From the NCBI GenBank assembly GCA_031272745.1, contig JAISTF010000221.1, positions 1 through 12,339 of the forward strand: 12,339 nt of DNA, in the 5' to 3' direction. A program made the translations under genes and the position numbers. Of the stretch, positions 6,990 to 12,339 are shown in pieces. This DNA comes from Eubacteriales Family XIII. Incertae Sedis bacterium (GTDB lineage Bacteria > Bacillota > Clostridia > Peptostreptococcales > Anaerovoracaceae). Below the pieces are notes generated by a model. That model was not told where the DNA came from and did not search any database. It was given only the letters and a program-made list of their open reading frames with translations. Position 1 is the first letter of the stretch, and the number at the start of each line of letters is the position of its first letter.

Positions 6990-7754
6990 TCAGTAATTGA
7001 TGCAGCCGCCGTCCACGTTCAGGTTTTGACCGGTCACGAAGGCGCTGTCGTCCGAGAGCAGGAACAGGGCCGCGCCGACGACATCCCCGGCTTCCATCGC
7101 GCGATGGATGGCGCGGGTCTGAATCGAATAATCATAGTTTTTCTGAAAGGACTCCGGGTCGCCCGCGAGTCCTTTTGACGCGTCCGTCATCGTGTATCCC
7201 GGCGTGATGCTGTTGCAGCGGATACCCTGCTCGCCGACGACGCGCGAAACGCTGCGCGTCAGCGCCCAGACCGCGCCCTTGCTCGCCGTATAGTGCGCGA
7301 AGAAGGGATTGCCCTCGAGGATCGAGGCGGAGGCGATGTTCACGATCGAACCGCCGCCGCGCTTGATGAGATACGGATAGACGTATTTGCAGCAGAGCCA
7401 GGTGCCCTTCGCGTTCACGGCCATGACCTTGTCCCAGTCGGATTCTTTGATTTCATGGAACGGCTCCATCGTCAGCCCCGCGTAGATGGCCGCGTTGTTG
7501 ACGAGCCCGTCGATGCCGCCGTACGCATCCGCGGCCGCCTTGCACATGGCTTCGACGCTCGCGGCGCCCGTGATGTCGACGCTGACGGAAAGGGCGCTGC
7601 CGCCCGCGTCCGTGATGAGCGCGACCGTCTCCGCCGCGTCCTTCACGTCCGCGCAGACGACGTTTGCGCCTTCCTCAGCGAAGCGCAGCGAAAACGCCCT
7701 GCCGAGGCCGCCTGCCGCGCCCGTCACGATGATGGTCTTGTCCTTCAGTTTCAT
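6990..7754 (-). CDS. Short-chain dehydrogenase/reductase
   Basis: A 254-residue classical SDR. It shows TGAAGGLG (11-18), Asp36 at the end of strand two (favouring NAD), Asp60, NNAA (86-89), Asn114, Ser142/Ser144, the Tyr155/Lys159 pair (YTASK), and TPGY at 184-187. It ends NVDGGCINY. The substrate cannot be read from sequence; FabG-like and sugar/polyol dehydrogenases share this layout. The start ATG at 7754-7752 overlaps the mtaB stop as ATGA. Its ribosome binding site (GAGGAG) lies inside the mtaB coding end, so it is translationally coupled to mtaB. It converges on the KduD-like gene, with stops 23 bases apart. Functional membership of the catabolic locus is inferred from position. Confidence 0.9.
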   Translation of the reverse strand: MKLKDKTIIVTGAAGGLGRAFSLRFAEEGANVVCADVKDAAETVALITDAGGSALSVSVDITGAASVEAMCKAAADAYGGIDGLVNNAAIYAGLTMEPFHEIKESDWDKVMAVNAKGTWLCCKYVYPYLIKRGGGSIVNIASASILEGNPFFAHYTASKGAVWALTRSVSRVVGEQGIRCNSITPGYTMTDASKGLAGDPESFQKNYDYSIQTRAIHRAMEAGDVVGAALFLLSDDSAFVTGQNLNVDGGCINY

Positions 7755-8995
7755 AATGATTCTCCTCTCCCGATTCTGTGATCCATGAATATATTACGCA
7801 GTTCCGAGGGAATGCGCAAGTCGATGCCGTTGTCCGTGAGCGCGCGGCCGCCCCCGAGGAGCAGCGTGCGTCGCGTCTGCCCGACATTCGCTTCGAAGAA
7901 GCGCTGCTGCGCACGTTCCGCCGCATCCAATAACCGGCGCGCGCGAGCCGCTTTTTCGCGTTCCGGAACTTTGTCCGCCATGTTTGCGGCAGGCGTGCCC
8001 GGGCGTCGCGAATACGGGAAGACGTGGACGCGCGCGAAGCCGGCGTTTTCGACGAATGCGAGGCTTTCCTCAAAATCCGCATCCGTCTCGCCGGGGAAGC
8101 CCGCGATGACGTCCGTCGTGACGGCAAAGAGCGGGTCGATGTCGCGCAGCGCGTTCAGGATGGCCGTGTAGTCCGAAGGGGTGTAGGGGCGTCCCATCGC
8201 GCGGAGCGTGCGCGCGCAGCCGCTTTGCAGGGACAGGTGCATCTGCGGGCAGAGGCGCGGCAAGCGGGCGATGCGCGCGGCCGCCGCCGCGTCCACGACC
8301 GCCGGTTCGAGCGAGCCGAGGCGGACGCGGTATTCGGGAGAATCCGCGGGGCCGGTCATGTCCGTGACGCGGGACAGCAAATCGTAGAGTCCGTCCGTTT
8401 GCCCGAGGTCCGTGCCGTACAGCGCGATGTTGATGCCCGTGACGACGATCTCGCGGTAGCCGTCCGCGAGCAGCGCGGCGGCCTCGGCGAGCACTGCCTC
8501 GGGCGGTTTGCTGCGCACGGCGCCCCGCGCCTTCGGCACGATGCAGTAGGCGCAGCCGCGGTCGCAGCCGTCTTCGATTTTCAGGAAGGCCCGCGTGCGG
8601 GCGCGGATGTTTCCGGATTCCGGCTGCGGCCGTGCGGTTTTCGCGGGACGCAGTTTCTGCGCAAGGAGCGCCGCGGTCCGGTGCTTCTCGTCGCTGGGGA
8701 TCGTGAGGTCCACGTCCGGCACGGCGGCCCAGGCGTCCGGATCGGCCTGCGGGGCGCAGCCGATGAGGCAGATGAGGGCGTCGGGATTTTTCGCGCGGGC
8801 CCTGCGGATGCGCTGCCGCGTCTTGCCGTCCGCGGTCTGCGTCACGGTGCAGGAATTGACGACGTACGCGTCGGCGCGCGCGGACGGCGCGACGACGGAA
8901 AATCCGAGCGCGGCGAGCTCTATGGCAAGCGCCTCGGATTCCTGTTGGTTCACTTTGCAGCCAAGCGTGTCAATGGCGACGGTCACGGTTTCCAC
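7751..8995 (-). CDS. mtaB: tRNA (t6A37) methylthiotransferase MtaB
   Basis: A 414-residue radical-SAM enzyme that adds a methylthio group to N6-threonylcarbamoyl-adenosine 37 of tRNA. The N-terminal UPF0004 domain carries iron-sulfur cysteines Cys13 (TLGCKVNQ), Cys49 (NSCTVT) and Cys80 (IGCAPQ). The radical-SAM CxxxCxxC is Cys144, Cys148, Cys151 (EDGCDRGCAYCIVPKARG). TLGCKVNQ and the RGAVRSK stretch separate MtaB from MiaB and RimO. The C-terminal TRAM segment (from about residue 370) is short, ending soon after LRNIFMDHRIG where the next gene overlaps. Two GTG starts are possible: 8995 (used here) and 8986, which gives the more usual MTVAIDTLGC opening and 411 residues. Neither has a clear ribosome binding site. 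Confidence 0.93.
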   Translation of the reverse strand: METVTVAIDTLGCKVNQQESEALAIELAALGFSVVAPSARADAYVVNSCTVTQTADGKTRQRIRRARAKNPDALICLIGCAPQADPDAWAAVPDVDLTIPSDEKHRTAALLAQKLRPAKTARPQPESGNIRARTRAFLKIEDGCDRGCAYCIVPKARGAVRSKPPEAVLAEAAALLADGYREIVVTGINIALYGTDLGQTDGLYDLLSRVTDMTGPADSPEYRVRLGSLEPAVVDAAAAARIARLPRLCPQMHLSLQSGCARTLRAMGRPYTPSDYTAILNALRDIDPLFAVTTDVIAGFPGETDADFEESLAFVENAGFARVHVFPYSRRPGTPAANMADKVPEREKAARARRLLDAAERAQQRFFEANVGQTRRTLLLGGGRALTDNGIDLRIPSELRNIFMDHRIGRGESL

Positions 8996-9001
8996 AACGG
9001 A

Positions 9002-9010
9002 AGTATAACA
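9002..9010 (-). promoter_or_regulatory. Extended -10 promoter for mtaB
   Basis: On the minus strand TGT-TATACT (9010-9002) is an extended -10. The expected start of transcription, 7 bases past the -10, is the G of the GTG at 8995. A T-rich tract on the minus strand (9044-9031, A-run on plus) sits where an UP element would lie. No -35 is recognisable. Confidence 0.5.
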
Positions 9011-9013
9011 TTT

Positions 9014-9050
9014 CCCGCGATGCGGGCGGCGAAAAAAAAGAAAACCGCCG
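9014..9050. repeat. Two small inverted repeats in the mtaB-dnaG divergent gap
   Basis: CCCGC-GAT-GCGGG (9014-9026) is a perfect 5-bp dyad with a 3-base centre. It is followed by CGGCG (9027-9031) and CGCCG (9046-9050) flanking an A-rich tract. They occupy most of the 72-base gap between divergent genes. No T-run follows on the plus strand, so these are not terminators; an operator role is possible. Confidence 0.35.
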
Positions 9051-9067
9051 TTTGTGTTGTATATGTT

Positions 9068-10861
9068 ATGGGGAAGAAAGAGAATCCATTGGCATACAAC
9101 GACATTGTGGAACAAATCAAAGACAAGGCCGACGCGGTGGATGTCATCGGGCGCGTCGTGAAGCTGCGGAAGGCGGGGCGCAGTTGGTCCGGCCTATGCC
9201 CGTTTCACAGCGAAACGGATGGGTCGTTTCACGTCTATGACGACGGGCACTACCATTGCTTCGGATGCAGCGCAAACGGGGACGTCATCCGGTTTTATGA
9301 GCGGTATTACAACCTCGATTTCAAGGCGGCCTGCGAGCGGCTCGGCGCGGAGTTCGGCATCGACATCGACTGGGGGAAAGGCAGGGACAGCGCGGCGGAG
9401 GGGCGCAGGGAAGCGCTTTACCGCATCAACGCGGACGCGGCCAACCATTATTACAAATGCATCAAAAAAGCGGGCAACCCGGGTCTGGCGTATCTGCTCG
9501 GGCGCGGGGTCGGCGCGGAGACGATCAAGGCGTTTGGGCTCGGCTACGCGGACGACGGCGGGCGTTCGTTTGCGCAGGCCGTCGAGGGGAATAAGGAGAA
9601 GATCAGGGACGCGGAGGAGGTCGGGCTGTTGTACGCCTACGGCGGCGGCTGGCGTGACCGCTACCGCAGCCGCGTGATGTTTCCGATCGTGAACACGCGC
9701 GGCAAGGTCATCGGCTTCGGCGGGCGCGATTTGACGGGCGACCCGAAGGCGGGAAAATACATCAACTCGCGCGATTCGAAGGCGTTTTCAAAGGGACACA
9801 ATCTCTACGCGCTCTACAAGGCGCAGCAGTCGATTCGCGAGAGGGGGTTTGCGGTCCTCGTCGAGGGGTATATGGACGCGGTCGCGCTCCATATGCACGG
9901 CGTCACGAACGCGGTCGCGCAGCTCGGGACGGCGTTCACGCCGCAGCAGGCGAAGCTCCTGTCGCGGTATACGAAAAACGTGGTGCTCGCGCTCGACAGC
10001 GACGCGTCGGGGCGCAAGGCCGCCGAAGAGAGTGGCGCGATCCTTCAGGAAGCGGGACTGAAGGCCCGCGTGCTCGTGCTCGAAGGGGCGAAGGACCCCG
10101 ACGAATTCATCCGCGCGTTCGGCCGCGAAGCCTTTGAGGATGCTGCCTCGCGCGCGCTGCCGCTCACGGAGTTCCGTCTGCTGCGGCTGAAGGAAGGCTA
10201 CGACACGAGCGGCGCGGAAGGGCTCGCAGACTATCTGAAGGCGGCGGCGGCGCTGCTCGGCGGGCTGGACCCCGTGGAAGCGGAAGCGTACGCAAAAAAA
10301 CTCGCGCGCGAAACGGGCGTCTCCGAGACCGCGATCCGCGAGCAGGCCGAACGCGGCAGGGCGCTCGGCGGGGCGCCGCCGGAGGATGGCCGGCGGGGAC
10401 GGGCGGATCCCGCGATGCGCGCCGAATCCTTTGACCGGCTGCTCGTAGAGCTGCTGGCGTATCCGCTGAACGCGGCGGCGTTTCTCCCGCGCGTGATGGC
10501 GCAGCGCCACTGGTTTTCGGACTCGGTCTATGCGCCGATCCTCACGGCCATGAACGAAGCGGGCTTCGACGCGTCGGGGGAGATCGACGTGGCCGCGCTG
10601 CGGTATCTGCCCGCGGAGGAAGATCAGATATTGCTCGATGCCGTCCTCGCGCGCGCGGCGAGCCCGGGGGCGTGGTCGGACCGGACGTTTGAGGAGTTGT
10701 TGCGCCGCGCGGAGATCGCGATTCTCACAAAGCGCAGCGACGAGCTTGCGGAAGCGTTGCGCAGCGGCGGGGACGCGGAGGCGGACGTGCTTACGGAAAT
10801 GCAGGAGTTATTGAAAAAAATCAAGCAGTTGGAGACGGAAAACCGGAAGGCGGTTTCCTGA
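9068..10861 (+). CDS. dnaG: DNA primase DnaG
   Basis: A 597-residue primase, normal family length, making RNA primers at the replication fork. The N-terminal zinc domain has Cys44, His47, Cys64, Cys67 (CPFH, then YHCFGCSANGD). The usual EKTPSF between them reads ETDGSF. The RNA-polymerase-basic motif is RVMFPIVNTRGKVIGFGGR (202-220), followed by KYINS. The TOPRIM core shows Glu266 (VEGYMDAV) and Asp310/Asp312 (LALDSDASG). Residues from about 450 form the helicase-binding C-terminal part, after a charged Gly/Arg linker. The start is uncertain: ATG 9068 gives MGKKENPLAY and resembles other DnaG starts but has no ribosome binding site, while TTG 9089 has GAAAG about 9 bases upstream and would give 590 residues. 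rpoD follows after 23 bases. Confidence 0.95.
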   Translation: MGKKENPLAYNDIVEQIKDKADAVDVIGRVVKLRKAGRSWSGLCPFHSETDGSFHVYDDGHYHCFGCSANGDVIRFYERYYNLDFKAACERLGAEFGIDIDWGKGRDSAAEGRREALYRINADAANHYYKCIKKAGNPGLAYLLGRGVGAETIKAFGLGYADDGGRSFAQAVEGNKEKIRDAEEVGLLYAYGGGWRDRYRSRVMFPIVNTRGKVIGFGGRDLTGDPKAGKYINSRDSKAFSKGHNLYALYKAQQSIRERGFAVLVEGYMDAVALHMHGVTNAVAQLGTAFTPQQAKLLSRYTKNVVLALDSDASGRKAAEESGAILQEAGLKARVLVLEGAKDPDEFIRAFGREAFEDAASRALPLTEFRLLRLKEGYDTSGAEGLADYLKAAAALLGGLDPVEAEAYAKKLARETGVSETAIREQAERGRALGGAPPEDGRRGRADPAMRAESFDRLLVELLAYPLNAAAFLPRVMAQRHWFSDSVYAPILTAMNEAGFDASGEIDVAALRYLPAEEDQILLDAVLARAASPGAWSDRTFEELLRRAEIAILTKRSDELAEALRSGGDAEADVLTEMQELLKKIKQLETENRKAVS

Positions 10862-10884
10862 CAAACGGAAGAGAGGTGGACATT

Positions 10885-12339
10885 TTGAGCAATGCGACAG
10901 AGACACGGGATTTGAAAACGGTGGACGAGATTCTCGAGGATTTTTTGGCGAAGGCCATTGTGAAGGGGCAGATCAGCGATACGGACATCTATGACAGCCT
11001 GAGCCAGTTGGAGATCGACCAGGAGCAGTACGACGTGTTCCTGGAGCGGCTTGCTTCGAACGGCGTGGAAATCCAGACGGAGGATCCGGATGAGCCGGAC
11101 GAGTTCGATCTGCGCGAGCTCGACGCCGAGAAGGAAGAGGAAGACATCAAGAAGGACGCGCTGACGCCCGACGGGAAGGTCATTCTCGAAGCGACGCTGC
11201 CGAAGGAGATGGCGGTCGACGACCCCGTGCGCATGTACCTCAAGGAGATCGGTGCGGTGCCGCTCCTCACGGCCGACGAGGAAGTCGAGCTTGCGAAAGC
11301 GATGGAAGCGGGCATCGAGGCGTCGCAGATTCTCGTCGAGTCCTATCTGCGGAACGTCTGCGAGATCGCGAAGAACGAGATGAATTCGAAGCACGCGTTC
11401 GAGGATCTCCTGCAGGTCGGCCTGTACGGGCTCGTGACGGCGGTCGAGCGCAGCAAATATTTGAAGAGTCCGGATTTCGATGCGTTTGCCGTGCTGCTCA
11501 TCAAGCGCGCCGTGGACGCGTACAAGAAGGATCCCGACCGTCTGGTTCCGATCAACGCCTGTTACAGCGACTATGTGAACAAGCGCGTCCGCGTGCAGCG
11601 GGAGCTGCTCAAGGGGAGCTGTTTTTCGGAGGACGACGACGTGCGCGAGCCGGACGGCCGCACGGACCGTTCGAGCAAGGACGAGAAGGAATACGTCGCG
11701 CGGTATTTCCGCGGGCTCGGCGAAAAGCTGCCGCAGCAGCTCCAGACGAAGGATATTCGTTCGCTGGAACGCTCCGGGCTCATCGCCAAACGGCCGCCGG
11801 TGCCGCGGTCGAAGGCCGCCGCCGCCGAAGCCGCCGAGAAGGCCGCAAAGGCTGCCGCGAAGGCCAAGACCCGCAAACGCAAGCCGCCGGCCGTCACCCA
11901 GCCGAAGGGCGTCAAGCTCGACGCCTTCCACAAGGATTTCCTCAAACGCGCATCGGCCGTGCCGTTGCTCGACCCCTTGACGGCGCAGGAACTGATCGAG
12001 GCCGTGGGCACGGGGGACGCCGCCCAGGAAAAACTCTGCGAGGCAAACCTGCGGCTCGTCGTTTCGATCGCGAAGCGCTACATCGGGCGCGGCATGCTCT
12101 TTCCGGATTTGATTCAGGAGGGCAATTTCGGGCTCATTCGCGCCGTGGACAAATTCCAGTGGCAGAAGGGCTTCAAGTTTTCCACCTACGCAACGTGGTG
12201 GATCCGCCAGGCCATCACGCGCGCCATCGCGGACCAGGCGCGGACGATCCGCATCCCCGTCCACATGGTGGAGACCATCAATAAGCAAATCCGCATCCAA
12301 CGCCAGCTGCTGCAGGAGCTCGGGCGCGATCCGACGCCG
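10885..12339 (+). CDS. rpoD: Primary sigma factor RpoD/SigA with an internal duplicated sigma-2 module (partial, 3' cut)
   Basis: The frame is open to the window end (485 codons). The start is TTG 10885 with GAGAGGTGG just upstream, 23 bases after dnaG, the standard dnaG-sigA arrangement. Domain order: region 1.1 (about 10-65), acidic stretch (66-92), canonical region 1.2 (DPVRMYLKEIG, 113-123), an extra degenerate region 2/3.0 (about 147-244), and a linker (245-344) with an Ala/Lys/Arg-rich part. A degenerate second region 1.2 (345-380), canonical region 2 (EANLRLVVSIAKRY, LIQEGNFGL, FSTYATWWIRQAI, 386-443) and region 3.0 (MVETINKQIRIQRQLL, 461-476) follow. Regions 3.1-4 lie beyond the window. 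Usual Bacillota SigA is about 370 residues and lacks the inserted part. The canonical second sigma-2 keeps the -10 recognition and melting residues, so the protein should work as housekeeping sigma. Confidence 0.95.
   Translation, partial: MSNATETRDLKTVDEILEDFLAKAIVKGQISDTDIYDSLSQLEIDQEQYDVFLERLASNGVEIQTEDPDEPDEFDLRELDAEKEEEDIKKDALTPDGKVILEATLPKEMAVDDPVRMYLKEIGAVPLLTADEEVELAKAMEAGIEASQILVESYLRNVCEIAKNEMNSKHAFEDLLQVGLYGLVTAVERSKYLKSPDFDAFAVLLIKRAVDAYKKDPDRLVPINACYSDYVNKRVRVQRELLKGSCFSEDDDVREPDGRTDRSSKDEKEYVARYFRGLGEKLPQQLQTKDIRSLERSGLIAKRPPVPRSKAAAAEAAEKAAKAAAKAKTRKRKPPAVTQPKGVKLDAFHKDFLKRASAVPLLDPLTAQELIEAVGTGDAAQEKLCEANLRLVVSIAKRYIGRGMLFPDLIQEGNFGLIRAVDKFQWQKGFKFSTYATWWIRQAITRAIADQARTIRIPVHMVETINKQIRIQRQLLQELGRDPTP
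11221..11616 (+). repeat. Intragenic duplication copy 1 in rpoD (good region 1.2, decayed sigma-2)
   Basis: This encodes residues 113-244. Residues 124-244 align ungapped to 358-478 at an offset of 234 residues (702 bases), with about 42 of 121 identical by hand count. Shared pieces include AVPLL, IAK, the D-L-x-Q-x-G-x-x-G-L pattern, and NK-x-x-R-x-QR-x-LL. The tryptophan pair of region 2.3 is replaced by Leu204-Leu205, and Gln/Thr of the -10 reader helix by Arg208/Asp211. Confidence 0.85.
11617..11916 (+). other. Inserted linker in RpoD with basic Ala/Lys-rich tract
   Basis: This encodes residues 245-344. The first part is charged and of no recognised fold (FSEDDDVREPDG onward). Residues 308-335 are nearly all Ala, Lys, Arg, Glu and Pro, ending in KTRKRKPP, like a histone-H1-type tail. 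Alanine there is coded mostly by GCC (9 of 12 codons in 311-327), whereas the first part of the gene prefers GCG. Confidence 0.7.
11917..12324 (+). repeat. Intragenic duplication copy 2 in rpoD (decayed region 1.2, good sigma-2)
   Basis: This encodes residues 345-480. The region 1.2 equivalent reads LDAFHKDFLKRASAVPLL instead of DPVRMYLKEIG-AVPLL, one residue longer before the shared AVPLL. Region 2 and 3.0 match SigA consensus closely, with Gln442/Thr445 and Trp438-Trp439 present. Confidence 0.85.

Noticed and set aside
9014..9050. Intrinsic terminator in the mtaB-dnaG gap
   Set aside because: The hairpins lie between divergent starts. The A/T tract is on the wrong side for a terminator and fits an UP element better.
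8024..9067. Plus-strand extension of the dnaG frame back to 8024
   Set aside because: It lies antisense to mtaB; primase homology begins only after about 9068.
10624..12300. Long open frame antisense to rpoD (558 codons)
   Set aside because: It mirrors the rpoD frame in GC-rich DNA, has Arg/Asp/Leu/His-rich composition and no recognisable domain. The plus-strand sigma factor explains this DNA fully.
10885..12339. Frameshift or assembly artefact joining two sigma genes
   Set aside because: The frame is open throughout 485 codons. The two copies differ widely in DNA and protein sequence, and each has decayed at a different end, which is not what a recent assembly duplication would show.

Overview
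The window is GC-rich, protein-dense bacterial chromosomal DNA. A mtaB gene diverging from a dnaG-rpoD pair, strong AGGAGG-type ribosome binding sites, TTG/GTG starts and a GC-rich codon style suggest a high-GC Bacillota, probably a Clostridia-type gut or sediment anaerobe. That placement is inference; no rRNA gene is present.

Left part (1-7754) is an accessory catabolic locus. It holds the start of an AraC-type regulator (minus strand). Diverging from it are a carboxymuconolactone-decarboxylase-like protein and a LysR regulator. Next come a metallo-beta-lactamase-fold lactonase-like hydrolase, a major facilitator transporter, a split transketolase pair and a KduD-like short-chain dehydrogenase. 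A second short-chain dehydrogenase converges on the first from the minus strand. The set looks like uptake and oxidative or lactone-linked breakdown of a sugar or sugar acid feeding a transketolase step. No kinase or isomerase is visible and the substrate cannot be named. A near-consensus sigma-A promoter precedes the transketolase operon, and it has a 31-base imperfect inverted repeat centred on its -35 box.

Right part (7751-12339) is housekeeping: mtaB (tRNA t6A methylthiotransferase, minus strand), then dnaG (primase) and rpoD (primary sigma factor, cut by the window end) on the plus strand. The minus-strand dehydrogenase starts inside the mtaB stop (ATGA overlap), which ties the accessory locus to the housekeeping block.

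The most striking item is RpoD. Between its canonical region 1.2 and its canonical region 2 lies an extra, degenerate sigma region-2/3.0 module, followed by a basic Ala/Lys-rich linker and a degenerate second region 1.2. Residues 124-244 align without gaps to residues 358-478 (about 42 identities in 121 by hand count). The first copy keeps a good region 1.2 but has lost the promoter-melting tryptophans; the second copy has the reverse pattern. This appears to be a primary sigma factor carrying an internal tandem duplication with complementary decay of the two copies.
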